57,237 nucleotides of DNA from Crocinitomicaceae bacterium (GTDB lineage: Bacteria > Bacteroidota > Bacteroidia > Flavobacteriales_D > Crocinitomicaceae). The DNA lies in the NCBI GenBank assembly GCA_021740745.1, contig JAIOZF010000008.1, positions 1 to 57,237 on the forward strand. The letters run 5' to 3'. Position 1 is the stretch's first letter. Every line of letters begins with the position of its first letter. Under the pieces are notes generated by a model. The model was not told the DNA's origin, ran no database searches, and was given only the letters and a program-made list of their open reading frames with translations. The position numbers were made by a program, and so were the translations under genes. This document shows positions 1 through 8,416 of this stretch, one piece after another.

Positions 1-1095
1 AATAATTAGTTGTTCAGCGTAAACAGATCCGATTTCTTGTTCAATTTCACCCTCAATTGCCATTTCTTTACCCGTTTTTAAACCAATGAAAAGACAAACA
101 ATGAATCCAAAAAGTCCAGAGAAGAACAAGAAACCAAGACTTAACTTTGACCAAGTATTTCGGATTCTAAATACCATTTTGGTCCCAACAAGTAAGATGA
201 AAAGGATAATGGAACTTATCATTACAACTCCACCAATCCAAGCCCATTGATAATCAGAAGGCGTTTCCATTACTAATTCACCTAATTCAGAAAAAGAAAG
301 GAAACCATAATCACTTTGAACGGGAATAAATTGAAAACCACCCACACCAAATATTAAGAACATAACAAGAAGAAACAGACCGAATGCAATGATTCCAGAA
401 CCAATGACACTAGTAATTATACGTCCAATTCTCGAAAAACGTTCATTGTAAGTACCGTCATTTCTCATGCGATTGGCAAAATTCTTTGATTCTTTGTTGA
501 TACGTTCGGCGGCTGATTCAACTTCCTCACGAACAGTGTCAACTGTAATCGCTTTGCCACGCATACGTAAACGATCGATTGTGCTGTTAGCTTTTGGGAT
601 GACAAGCCATAAGATAATGTACAATGGAAAACCAAATCCTCCAAAAAGAAAGAACAGAACGAAAATGATACGGATAATCACCACATCAATGTGCAGGTAA
701 TTGGCAATACCAGCGCAAATCCCGGCTACTGTTGCATTATCTACATCTCTAAATAAACGTTTATCTGTTGCTTGATTCGATGAATTCGAAGCGTTTGAAT
801 TGTTCGCTTGCGACGAAGTTTCTTGCTCACTTTCATCAATGTACAAATCTGGATCACCTAAGGTTGAAAGAATCGTTTCGATATCTTCCTTTTCAATTAC
901 TTGCTTGCGCTCGTTTAGTTGAAGTCCACATAATTCCGCAATACGAAGTTCCACATCTTCAATAATTTCCTTTCCGCCTTTTTCGTTTTGTAAAACAGCA
1001 GTCAGTTTATTTATGTAATTCTGCAAGAGTTCAAACGCATCCTCTTCAATCAAGAAGTTCATGCCTTTTATATTTACTGAAATTGTCTTTTTCAT
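1..1095 (-). CDS. PspC-domain membrane protein (3' end outside window)
   Basis: The frame is open from an ATG at 1095 (minus strand) to the window edge, giving 365 codons without a stop. An N-terminal soluble part of about 110 residues, rich in Glu and predicted helical, ends in a Ser/Asn-rich linker. It is followed by a PspC domain at about 112-170 (RLFRDVDNATVAGICAGIAN, then a hydrophobic segment ending LVIPKA) and further membrane segments. PspC proteins belong to envelope-stress responses, but this one's trigger is unknown. The start lies one base after the stop of the PadR-type gene, so the two are co-transcribed and probably translationally coupled. PadR-PspC pairs are common in Bacteroidota. 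Confidence 0.9.
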   Translation of the reverse strand, partial: MKKTISVNIKGMNFLIEEDAFELLQNYINKLTAVLQNEKGGKEIIEDVELRIAELCGLQLNERKQVIEKEDIETILSTLGDPDLYIDESEQETSSQANNSNASNSSNQATDKRLFRDVDNATVAGICAGIANYLHIDVVIIRIIFVLFFLFGGFGFPLYIILWLVIPKANSTIDRLRMRGKAITVDTVREEVESAAERINKESKNFANRMRNDGTYNERFSRIGRIITSVIGSGIIAFGLFLLVMFLIFGVGGFQFIPVQSDYGFLSFSELGELVMETPSDYQWAWIGGVVMISSIILFILLVGTKMVFRIRNTWSKLSLGFLFFSGLFGFIVCLFIGLKTGKEMAIEGEIEQEIGSVYAEQLII

Positions 1096-1096
1096 C

Positions 1097-1426
1097 TTAT
1101 TTCTTGTTAGTTATTTGGTTCACTGCTGTGGTTAATTCTGACCAAGTAGTATTCAATTCAGCTAAGAATGTTTTACCCATATTGGTCAATGAGTAGTATT
1201 TTCTGGGTGGACCAGAAGGCGATTCTTCCCAACGATAAGAGAGTAGCTCCATGTTTTTTAAGCGCGTCAATAAAGGATAAAGTGTGCCTTCAACAACAAT
1301 TAATTTGGCTTCTTTTAATGTTTCCAATATTTCCGATGGATATGCTTCACCTTTATCAAGTATGGAAAGAATACAATATTCCAGTATACCTTTTCGCATT
1401 TGGGCTTGTGTATTCTCTAAACTCAT
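1097..1426 (-). CDS. PadR-family transcriptional regulator
   Basis: A 109-residue protein of the length typical for small PadR repressors. Residues about 10-80 form the winged helix: GILEYCILSILDKGEAYPSE, then the family signature VVEGTLYPLLTRL, followed by the beta-wing (SGPPRKYYSLTNMG). The C-terminal helix is the usual dimerisation arm. It is the first gene of an operon with the PspC-domain gene, so it most likely controls that gene and itself. A palindrome placed at the promoter (1463-1478) is a good candidate operator. The effector is unknown. Confidence 0.92.
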   Translation of the reverse strand: MSLENTQAQMRKGILEYCILSILDKGEAYPSEILETLKEAKLIVVEGTLYPLLTRLKNMELLSYRWEESPSGPPRKYYSLTNMGKTFLAELNTTWSELTTAVNQITNKK

Positions 1427-1442
1427 AGTTAATAATTTTATA

Positions 1443-1450
1443 CAAAGATA
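1443..1450 (-). promoter_or_regulatory. -7 box of the padR-pspC operon
   Basis: Read on the minus strand the site is TATCTTTG, a perfect match to the Bacteroidota -7 consensus TAnnTTTG, 16 bases upstream of the PadR start codon. There is no clear TTG -33 element; that position is occupied by the inverted repeat at 1463-1478. Confidence 0.6.
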
Positions 1451-1462
1451 TATGTAAAAGAT

Positions 1463-1478
1463 TGTATTATGTAATACA
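1463..1478. promoter_or_regulatory. Candidate PadR operator (inverted repeat)
   Basis: TGTATTA and TAATACA form a perfect 7-bp inverted repeat separated by two bases. It lies 13-28 bases upstream of the -7 box, where the -33 contact would be. PadR repressors usually bind dyads of the ATGTA/TACAT kind, and this dyad is similar. Binding here would block RNA polymerase, giving autorepression. Confidence 0.55.
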
Positions 1479-1606
1479 TAGTACTATAATTTTATTTTTT
1501 TAACACTTTGAATACGCATTGAATAGTGTAATTCCCTTTGTTTACCTTTTATAGAGCACAATTTTTATTTGTAATGGTTTTTTAAAATTGTTAGCCTAAA
1601 ACCGCG

Positions 1607-1614
1607 TATCTTTG
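1607..1614 (+). promoter_or_regulatory. Promoter of the T9SS cargo gene at 1640
   Basis: The -7 box is TATCTTTG, with a TTG at 1588-1590 sixteen bases upstream as a -33 element. This is the major sigma factor promoter pattern of Bacteroidota. The predicted leader is about 20 bases long. Confidence 0.6.
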
Positions 1615-1639
1615 TTTTTAAGTTCTACAACATATTCCT

Positions 1640-2572
1640 ATGAAACGATTAATTTACATTTTAACGATGCTGTTTTTTTCGAATATGGGATTTTCACAAG
1701 TGAATACCTATTTGAATAACAATCCAATTTGGAAGGCAGAAATGCACGCGTATTCAGGTTGGGATTGTACGGGAACAGATGATGTTTACAATTACTACAT
1801 CAATGGTGATTCTGTAATAGGAGCTTTTACGTACAAAAAAGTCTTTAAAAAAGGGATTTTAAACCAAATAAATTCATCTTGTTTACCAATTAACATCACC
1901 TACTACAACAATACCTCACCATCTTTTTTATTGAGATCATTGGACAAACAAATGTTCGTTTACTTATTAGATGAGCAAATAGAATATCTATTGTATGATT
2001 TTGATTTGGAAATTGGTGACACTTTACCAGAAACGTATACTTACAATGCGTCTAATACGAGTGGAGTCTTTACGGTAAGTGCTATCGATAGCGTAGAAAC
2101 GCCAAATGGTTTTTTGAAGAAATTTAGTTTACTATTGAATGGAACTAATTATCAAAATGATGCCTTATACGAAGGAGCGGGAAGTACAGGTGGATTAGTT
2201 GAATCTATTTTTCCAAATTTTCTTTCCGGCTACCATAAACTGAATTGTTACAGTTTGATTGACACGACTTATTTCCCTGTGTTAAATGAGTCATCTTCGT
2301 GCAATTTCAATGCAAGCTTATTTGAAATGAGTGATGAAATAGCTCATTCGTTGGCTCCAAACCCTTTTTCGATTGAAACTGAAATCACATTGGGAGAATC
2401 TATTCATGGAGAACTTGGTATTTATAATCTTCAAGGAAAATTGATTGAACAGATTGAATTTATAGGTTCAAGCGTGAAAATTCAGAAAGGGAATAAAGGT
2501 GAAGGAGTTTACTTTTATCGAATAACGGAAAATGAACGCCCAATTGCAACTGGCAAACTTGTGATCAATTGA
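1640..2572 (+). CDS. Secreted protein with T9SS type A sorting domain
   Basis: A 310-residue protein with a signal peptide (MKRLIYILTMLFFSNMGFSQ). The middle part, about residues 20-230, resembles no family I can name. The last 75 residues or so are a type A sorting domain: LAPNPFSIETEI, then ELGIYNLQGKLI, ending GEGVYFYRITENERPIATGKL. Such domains direct export through the Por/Gld machinery and are cleaved or anchored at the surface. The gene stands alone, with its own promoter and a short hairpin after the stop. Function of the mature domain is unknown. Confidence 0.85.
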   Translation: MKRLIYILTMLFFSNMGFSQVNTYLNNNPIWKAEMHAYSGWDCTGTDDVYNYYINGDSVIGAFTYKKVFKKGILNQINSSCLPINITYYNNTSPSFLLRSLDKQMFVYLLDEQIEYLLYDFDLEIGDTLPETYTYNASNTSGVFTVSAIDSVETPNGFLKKFSLLLNGTNYQNDALYEGAGSTGGLVESIFPNFLSGYHKLNCYSLIDTTYFPVLNESSSCNFNASLFEMSDEIAHSLAPNPFSIETEITLGESIHGELGIYNLQGKLIEQIEFIGSSVKIQKGNKGEGVYFYRITENERPIATGKLVIN

Positions 2573-2577
2573 ATTAA

Positions 2578-2598
2578 GCAATTTCTAATTGCAATTTT
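2578..2598 (+). terminator. Weak terminator after the T9SS cargo gene
   Basis: GCAATT (2578-2583) and AATTGC (2587-2592) can form a 6-bp stem with a 3-base loop, followed by AATTTTTT. The stem is short, so the call is tentative. Confidence 0.4.
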
Positions 2599-2650
2599 TT
2601 ATCTGGTGCAATTTGATTGATCTTTTTTATAGAGATCATTGGTCTGCAAA

Positions 2651-3163
2651 CTATTTGTAAATTTTTCTAAAATTTCGAATTGCAAAGCGCATTGCAGGTT
2701 GTAAATTGTTTTCTTCTTTTAAATCTAAGATACCATTTATTTCGGGCAAGATCTCAGGATATTTTTCAACGAATTGTTTGAGCTTGTATAAACCATAGAC
2801 CTGCAATGCTACCTTATTCGTATCATCCTTTACAAAATCAAGCAGGCGATCCAAAAAAGCACTTTCTTCATGTTCGATGAATGGAAGTGAAACACAAGAA
2901 TTTAATAGGTTCCGCAACACACTTTGGTTCGCTGAACTTAAGATGGTATCAATAAATTTATGTTGATAGGTTTCAATGAGCTGTGGTGCTTTTCTGGTAA
3001 TATGAATCAATAACCATGAAGCGTATTCAGGATAGGGATGAGGTTCTTTGCTTCCGGATACTTCAACTAATTCAGCAATGTCAGAAGGTTTTTCAATGAA
3101 TTGATTCGCAAGTCGAGTGAATTCGCGTGTTTTATATTCCTTATCAATGAGTTCTTTTACCAT
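2651..3163 (-). CDS. HEAT-repeat-like helical protein
   Basis: A 170-residue soluble protein with no signal peptide. The sequence is almost all predicted amphipathic helices in pairs of about 35-40 residues (for example PEYASWLLIHITRKAPQLIE and NQSVLRNLLNSCVSLP), the pattern of HEAT/ARM-like solenoids. No catalytic motif is visible. It follows the GtrA-family gene by 21 bases on the same strand and is probably co-transcribed. A protein-binding role is an inference from the fold only. Confidence 0.6.
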   Translation of the reverse strand: MVKELIDKEYKTREFTRLANQFIEKPSDIAELVEVSGSKEPHPYPEYASWLLIHITRKAPQLIETYQHKFIDTILSSANQSVLRNLLNSCVSLPFIEHEESAFLDRLLDFVKDDTNKVALQVYGLYKLKQFVEKYPEILPEINGILDLKEENNLQPAMRFAIRNFRKIYK

Positions 3164-3184
3164 CTCAAAAAAGTAAGACTGAAT

Positions 3185-3664
3185 CTAAACTGACTTCGCT
3201 TTTCCGAAGCTGAATTTACTTTGAAAAATATAGCTGTAGAGAACTGTGATAAGCACTGTCACAAGTTTAGAAGGAGTTGGGTAAAACTCAAGTACATCAA
3301 CAAACAATTTCATGAACAAGTAACTAATCAAAATAGCGCCCATCGAAACAATAAAATAGCGCTGGAATTGTATTTTTCCTGGAATATCCGAATCAGGAAA
3401 GGTGATGTATTTGTTTAGTAGAAATCCAGTAAGGAAAGTAATCGGAAAGACAAAGAACAATGAAGCGATGTGGGGAGTTAACACGATAAAGTTGAGATCC
3501 ACATTTTCTTTGTGGAATACAAAATGATAAAAAACGAAATACAAAACAGTATCAAACACTAGGTTTCCACCACCGCATGCGGCATACCGATATGTTTTCA
3601 AAGGCATGAATGACTTGAAAATGAAATAAAAGGAATCGACTAAGCGGATGATCAACTGCTGCAT
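3185..3664 (-). CDS. GtrA-family membrane protein
   Basis: A 159-residue protein with four predicted membrane segments, the size and topology of GtrA/DPMS-type flippase partners. The family opening is visible in YRYAACGGGNLVFDTVLYFV near residue 25. Members are thought to help move polyprenyl-linked sugars across the inner membrane for glycosylation of lipopolysaccharide or surface polymers. No glycosyltransferase gene lies beside it, so its substrate cannot be inferred. It is the first gene of a short minus-strand pair with the helical protein at 2651. Confidence 0.85.
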   Translation of the reverse strand: MQQLIIRLVDSFYFIFKSFMPLKTYRYAACGGGNLVFDTVLYFVFYHFVFHKENVDLNFIVLTPHIASLFFVFPITFLTGFLLNKYITFPDSDIPGKIQFQRYFIVSMGAILISYLFMKLFVDVLEFYPTPSKLVTVLITVLYSYIFQSKFSFGKAKSV

Positions 3665-3831
3665 TCTTGGGATACTATTTATTCTAAGGACTTTTGGTAA
3701 GAACCAATTGAGTCAAGTTCAAAAAAAAACGAAGTTAAAATAAAATACTTCATCTACGTCTAAATGGAAAGGCTAGTACTTGCAGTAATTTCAGTTCCAC
3801 TAAGTGAATGATTATTTTGTTTATAAAAAAT

Positions 3832-3865
3832 AAAAGGTCGGAAGAAAAAATTCTTCCGACCTTTT
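3832..3865 (-). terminator. Strong terminator of the 909-residue T9SS gene
   Basis: A perfect 15-bp inverted repeat (3832-3846 with 3851-3865, core AAGGTCGGAAGAA) with a 4-base loop. On the minus strand the stem is followed by ATTTTTTATA. It lies 38 bases after the stop codon of the gene ending at 3903, as expected for a Rho-independent terminator. Confidence 0.85.
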
Positions 3866-3902
3866 GTAGGGTTTCCCCCGGAATTAATATGCCAATTGAT
3901 AA

Positions 3903-6632
3903 TTATTGGATGATTAATTTCTTAACCAAAGTCCCCTTTGATGATTCAATAGCTACAAAATAAACACCAGAAGCAAGACTACTTGTGTTAAACGTTGTAG
4001 AGATTGACTTAATCAAAGTTCTGTTAACTAGGATTTTTCCGTCTTCAGAAAAGATAGAGTATGTTAAATCCGTTAAATCTGTTAAATTAAGATTGATAGT
4101 CACAATCTCTGTAGCAGGATTTGGCGAAATACTCACTTCCAGTCCTTCAATTTCATTGATTCCAGCACAATCATTCACCACAATAGACTGAGAGGCAGAC
4201 GATGTACATCCGTTCAATGCTAGGTAATCGTATGTAATCGAAAAAGTACCTACACCACTAACGACAGGGTCGAATTGATTATTTGTTACTCCAGTACCAC
4301 TGAAATCACCACCAGATGGAGATGCACCACCCAAAGTAATTACTCCGTCTTGTATGCAAACGTCATTAAATGCATCCAATGTTACATCAGCTGCTTCAAG
4401 TACTTCAACATCAATAGATGCAGATCCTGAACAACCATTTCCATCCGTGAAAGAGTAGATTACAGGATAAACTCCTGGATTTTGAGCTGGGTCAAATTGA
4501 TTTCCTGACATTGCCGATCCTGAGAACACTCCTCCAGCAGGATTAGCGCTGATTGTTGTCAAACCTTCGTTATCACAAAGTGAATTCAAAGGACTGATAT
4601 CCACCAAAGGATTAGGATTGAACACAACAGATGCTGAACCTGTTCCAGCTGCAGAGCATGTACCCAGTGAAACTTGTGTAACAGAGAACGTTCCATTTGC
4701 AGAAGCATTAATCACATAAGGTGAACTAGTAATTCCATTTTCTGTTGTTGAATTTGTTCCATTAGAATAGGTAACATTCCAAGGTCCAGCCCCTGTTAAG
4801 GCAACATTTACTGCTACAGGCACAGATCCATCTCCACAAACAATTCCGCCACCTGTTACAGTTGCAGTTGGAGCTTGATTAATTGCAATGTTAAACGTTT
4901 CTGCTACCTGCGGACAAGAACCATTTGCTAAGATTGTATTGGTTATAATATAGTTACCTGCGGTACTAGTTGCGAGATTTATTTCACCTGTGCTCGAATT
5001 GGTGAAAACCAGGCCGGGAGTTGAGGTGAATGTTCCTGCGCTAGATCCCGCTCCGAATACAGGATTAGGGTTAGATGTTCCCGTACAGAATGATGGCGAA
5101 GCATAAGAGAATGAAGCATCCGGAATATCTGTAATGCTGATCGTTTGAATATCAGAATCAGGACAAGTTCCATTCGTTGTATAAGTAACAGAATAAACTC
5201 CAGGAGTACTTCCTGCAACATTAATTTCACCAGTTGTTGTATTTACAAAATTCAGTCCTGCAGTACTTGAGAATGTCCCAGCAGAAACAATTACTGGAGT
5301 TGAGTTCCCAGAAGTCGCACAAATCGTGTTTGAAGGGTAGGTAAATGTTGCATTATCTAATGGTGTAACATTTATAGTAACGCTTGCTGAATTTGAGCAA
5401 CCAGCAGCAGAAGTCCCTGTAACTGTATAAGTGGTAGTCGTTGCCGGAGAAACAGTTGGCGAAATAGCCACACCAATTCCATTATTCCAACTGTAAGTAT
5501 CAGCGTTACCCTGAGAAAGCACTGTTGAAGTTCCTTGACAAATTGTAGTACTTGATGCACCTGCAGTGACAGTTGGAAGTGGATTAACTGTTATTGGATC
5601 AGTTGCGAAATCCACACAAGATTCCCAGAAACCTCCTAAAGTAAACATAGTTGCATCATAAGCGCCTGCAGCAGGATACGTATAGTTGGTGTTATTTGAC
5701 CAAACTAAAGGAGAAAGATTATCAAAATCCCAAACATAAGTTGAGTCTGAAGTAGCTCCCATGAAATAGGATTCGAAAACATTGAAGTTATACATTCTGT
5801 TGCTTAGCATTCCAGAAGGCGTTGCTGAACCTGAGAAGGTTATTGCTTGTCCCAAACATGATGGGTCAGGGGATGCAGTTGCAGTCGTATTTATAGTGTA
5901 TGATACCAAAGGTGCAACAATAGGCTCAAAGTCATGAGGGCCATTCGGCCAATTTACAAGATCTGTTGTCAAAACTGGAATGGAAACATAAGCACCGTTA
6001 GAAGGTGGATAGTAACTAGACGTCATTCTTGATAGATTCTCATCATACGGCTGTCCTGGTGCAATATCGTTGATAAAGATATTAAAAATACCACCCGCCG
6101 TTGTCACATCAACTACCACGGCATAATTATTTGTGACTACCAAAGGAGTTCCAAACATAGCGCTGTAATAATTAGGAGGATTAGGAAGAGGACTACCAGG
6201 AACAGCAACTGTTGATGTAGCTAGTGCCGTTCCAATTGGATTGTTCGATGCATCGACGTTAAAAATTCGACATCTTACGTTAATACTACCTGACGTTGCA
6301 TTGTTTGAACCAAAAACTTCAACACCTCGCAAACTAAGACCCGATCCACTAACCGTAAACATTTGGGACATTGCTTCATTGTCAGCATTCCAAATTCCCA
6401 ATGTGTAAAAATTAGCATCAACAGGATCTGTGTAAAGTAACTGTTCTTTTATCTGTGGATATCGAATCGTATCCAAACATAGTAATGTTTTTGTGGGGTT
6501 TTCAGTAAGCCCTTCAGAAACTTTTGATTTCAACAGTTCACTGCTAGCAGGCTGTATTGCATTTTGCCTTACTTGTGATAAACTTGCAAACGAAATTGCA
6601 GTCATACACAATAAGATTATTCTTTTTTTCAT
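3903..6632 (-). CDS. Large secreted protein, T9SS type A sorting domain
   Basis: 909 residues with an N-terminal signal peptide (MKKRIILLCMTAISFASLSQ). Residues about 75-240 form a beta-rich domain. The rest is a series of Ig/PKD-like segments rich in Thr, Ser, Asn and Gly, such as TVTAGASSTTICQGTSTVLS and TYTVTGTSAAGCSNSASVTI, with conserved Cys pairs typical of flavobacterial surface proteins. The last 80 residues are a type A sorting domain (VSISPNPATEIVTINLNL, then SGVYFVAIESSKGTLVKKLI). It is presumably exported by T9SS and displayed or released. There is no catalytic motif, so an adhesive or structural role is more likely than an enzyme. The gene is monocistronic with a strong terminator. 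Confidence 0.85.
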   Translation of the reverse strand: MKKRIILLCMTAISFASLSQVRQNAIQPASSELLKSKVSEGLTENPTKTLLCLDTIRYPQIKEQLLYTDPVDANFYTLGIWNADNEAMSQMFTVSGSGLSLRGVEVFGSNNATSGSINVRCRIFNVDASNNPIGTALATSTVAVPGSPLPNPPNYYSAMFGTPLVVTNNYAVVVDVTTAGGIFNIFINDIAPGQPYDENLSRMTSSYYPPSNGAYVSIPVLTTDLVNWPNGPHDFEPIVAPLVSYTINTTATASPDPSCLGQAITFSGSATPSGMLSNRMYNFNVFESYFMGATSDSTYVWDFDNLSPLVWSNNTNYTYPAAGAYDATMFTLGGFWESCVDFATDPITVNPLPTVTAGASSTTICQGTSTVLSQGNADTYSWNNGIGVAISPTVSPATTTTYTVTGTSAAGCSNSASVTINVTPLDNATFTYPSNTICATSGNSTPVIVSAGTFSSTAGLNFVNTTTGEINVAGSTPGVYSVTYTTNGTCPDSDIQTISITDIPDASFSYASPSFCTGTSNPNPVFGAGSSAGTFTSTPGLVFTNSSTGEINLATSTAGNYIITNTILANGSCPQVAETFNIAINQAPTATVTGGGIVCGDGSVPVAVNVALTGAGPWNVTYSNGTNSTTENGITSSPYVINASANGTFSVTQVSLGTCSAAGTGSASVVFNPNPLVDISPLNSLCDNEGLTTISANPAGGVFSGSAMSGNQFDPAQNPGVYPVIYSFTDGNGCSGSASIDVEVLEAADVTLDAFNDVCIQDGVITLGGASPSGGDFSGTGVTNNQFDPVVSGVGTFSITYDYLALNGCTSSASQSIVVNDCAGINEIEGLEVSISPNPATEIVTINLNLTDLTDLTYSIFSEDGKILVNRTLIKSISTTFNTSSLASGVYFVAIESSKGTLVKKLIIQ

Positions 6633-6719
6633 GCGTGTAATTTAAGTTAGATTTTAATATTAATTGAAAGACGAAATTAATTAATAATTAACTCTGAAAC
6701 AAGATTTTATGACATAAAA

Positions 6720-6745
6720 AAATGCGGCCCATTTGAACCGCATTT
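6720..6745 (-). terminator. Terminator after sucD
   Basis: AAATGCGG (6720-6727) pairs perfectly with CCGCATTT (6738-6745) around a 10-base loop. On the minus strand the stem is followed by a run of T. It sits 17 bases after the sucD stop codon. Confidence 0.8.
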
Positions 6746-6762
6746 CCAATTAACGTTTTATT

Positions 6763-7641
6763 TTAAGCAGTTACGCCCATCACTTCTGCCATTTTAGCTC
6801 CAATGTGAGCAGGAGAATCAACTACGTGAATTCCACATTCTCTCATGATACGTTTTTTAGCTTCAGCTGTATCATCATCACCACCAACGATTGCACCAGC
6901 GTGACCCATTGTACGTCCTTTTGGAGCAGTTTCACCTGCGATAAATCCTACAACTGGTTTTGTACCGTTTTCTTTGATCCAACGTGCAGCAATTGCTTCC
7001 AAGTTACCACCAATTTCACCAATCATTACGATACCTTCCGTTTCAGGATCATTCATTAACAATTCAACCGCTTCTTTCGTTGTTGTTCCAATAATTGGAT
7101 CTCCACCGATACCGATAGCCGTTGTAATTCCTAATCCAGCTTTAGCAACTTGATCTGCTGCTTCGTATGTTAACGTTCCTGATTTAGAAACAATACCAAT
7201 TTTTCCTTTTTTGAAAACGAATCCAGGCATGATACCTACTTTCGCTTCACCAGCAGTAATAACTCCTGGACAGTTAGGTCCGATTAAACGACAGTCATAC
7301 GCTTTGATGTATTCTTTCGCGTTCACCATGTCCTTCACTGGAATACCTTCCGTAATACAAACGATTACTTTGATACCTGCATTTGCTGCTTCCATAATTG
7401 CATCCGCTGCGAAAGCAGGTGGAACGAAAATGATAGAAACATCTGCACCCGTTTTTTGAACTGCATCACTCACTGTATTGAAAACTGGGCGATCTAAATG
7501 TAAGCTTCCACCTTTTCCAGGTGTTACACCACCAACCACATTAGTTCCATATTCAATCATTTGTCCAGCGTGGAAAGTACCTTCACTTCCAGTAAACCCT
7601 TGAACAATGACTTTAGAATTTTTATTTACAAGTACGCTCAT
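6763..7641 (-). CDS. sucD: Succinate-CoA ligase (succinyl-CoA synthetase), alpha subunit
   Basis: 292 residues, the normal length. With the beta subunit (SucC) it interconverts succinyl-CoA and succinate with substrate-level ATP or GTP formation in the TCA cycle. Visible landmarks are the CoA-binding Rossmann start ([20 protein letters not shown]), the GPNCPG loop near residue 123, the [10 protein letters not shown] segment and the GHAGAI loop carrying the phosphorylated active-site His. The beta-subunit gene is not next to it and must be elsewhere. It is a single-gene unit with a good promoter and terminator. Confidence 0.97.
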   Translation of the reverse strand: MSVLVNKNSKVIVQGFTGSEGTFHAGQMIEYGTNVVGGVTPGKGGSLHLDRPVFNTVSDAVQKTGADVSIIFVPPAFAADAIMEAANAGIKVIVCITEGIPVKDMVNAKEYIKAYDCRLIGPNCPGVITAGEAKVGIMPGFVFKKGKIGIVSKSGTLTYEAADQVAKAGLGITTAIGIGGDPIIGTTTKEAVELLMNDPETEGIVMIGEIGGNLEAIAARWIKENGTKPVVGFIAGETAPKGRTMGHAGAIVGGDDDTAEAKKRIMRECGIHVVDSPAHIGAKMAEVMGVTA

Positions 7642-7678
7642 GTTGCAGTAATTATTTTTGTTTCATTAATTGTGTTGC

Positions 7679-7709
7679 CAAATTTAAAGTTTTGAATTGG
7701 TTTAGGCAA
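7679..7709 (-). promoter_or_regulatory. sucD promoter (-33/-7)
   Basis: On the minus strand TTG (7709-7707) is followed 20-21 bases later by TAAATTTG (7686-7679), a textbook Bacteroidota -33/-7 pair. The leader to the sucD ATG is about 35 bases. Confidence 0.7.
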
Positions 7710-7780
7710 GGAAAAAAGTTAAAACAAAATGAAATTTATTGAGGTGTTTAGAAAGCTAAAAATCGGAGGGATTGTCTTTT

Positions 7781-7960
7781 TTTAACACAGAGGAAACATA
7801 GACCAAGTAAGTATAATTTTGGAGAAAGGTCTACTAGTAATTCCTCAGTGCACTCAGCTTCTCAGTGGTTTATTTTTTTGATCACAATAGGAACATAGGG
7901 AACATAGTTTGGTGTGAGAGATAATACGCTTGAATTTCTCCGTGCTCTCTGCTTCTCAGT
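7781..7960. repeat. Degenerate CACAGAG/CTCAGTG intergenic repeats
   Basis: The 325-base gap between sucD and the FKBP gene has no credible ORF. It contains related words in both orientations: TTAACACAGAGGAAACATAG at 7782-7801, CTCAGTGCACTCAGCTTCTC at 7844-7863 and CGTGCTCTCTGCTTCTCAGT at 7941-7960. The first and second are roughly complementary and could form a long imperfect hairpin. Similar words recur at 12754-12812 and 56950-56975, so this is a dispersed repeat family. Confidence 0.6.
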
Positions 7961-7966
7961 GGTTCA

Positions 7967-8413
7967 TTACTTCACCCCAACAACCTCCATATTGAACACC
8001 AAAATAGAGTTCGCAGGAATATCATCAAGCTGGCGATCGCCATAACCTAAACTCGGTGGAGCAACTAAAAATGCTTTTGCTCCCGGTTTTAATTCCAACA
8101 TGATTTCTTTCCAGGCTCCGATTAAATCTTTTACCATGAAATCAACTGGTTTCTTTTCGTTGTCGAATACCTCGCCATCTAAGAATTCGCCTTTGTAAGT
8201 AAAAGACACAACATCCGTAAATTTGATGTATTCACCTTCGCCTTCTTCAATTATTTTGTAATACAAGCCTGATTCAGAGCGCTCGCATTCAATTCCTTTC
8301 TTTTTTAAGTAAGTTTTGATTTGAGCATCAAACGATTGTTTGTCATCTTCACTGTAGGTGCGACAAGCAGTAATTGAAACTAATACAAGTAGAAGAAGTA
8401 CTATTTTTTTCAT
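7967..8413 (-). CDS. FKBP-type peptidyl-prolyl isomerase lipoprotein
   Basis: 148 residues. A lipoprotein signal (MKKIVLLLLVLVSITAC) places the lipidated Cys at residue 17. Residues about 40-148 form an FKBP domain, with VSFTYKGEFLDGEVFD at its first strands, then GAWKEIMLELKPGAKAFLVA and SLGYGD. It probably assists folding of envelope proteins by cis-trans isomerisation of X-Pro bonds. Some usual aromatic active-site residues are changed, so activity is not assured. It is the last gene of a tight minus-strand run, starting 3 bases after the TraB/GumN gene stop. Confidence 0.9.
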   Translation of the reverse strand: MKKIVLLLLVLVSITACRTYSEDDKQSFDAQIKTYLKKKGIECERSESGLYYKIIEEGEGEYIKFTDVVSFTYKGEFLDGEVFDNEKKPVDFMVKDLIGAWKEIMLELKPGAKAFLVAPPSLGYGDRQLDDIPANSILVFNMEVVGVK

Positions 8414-8416
8414 GAA

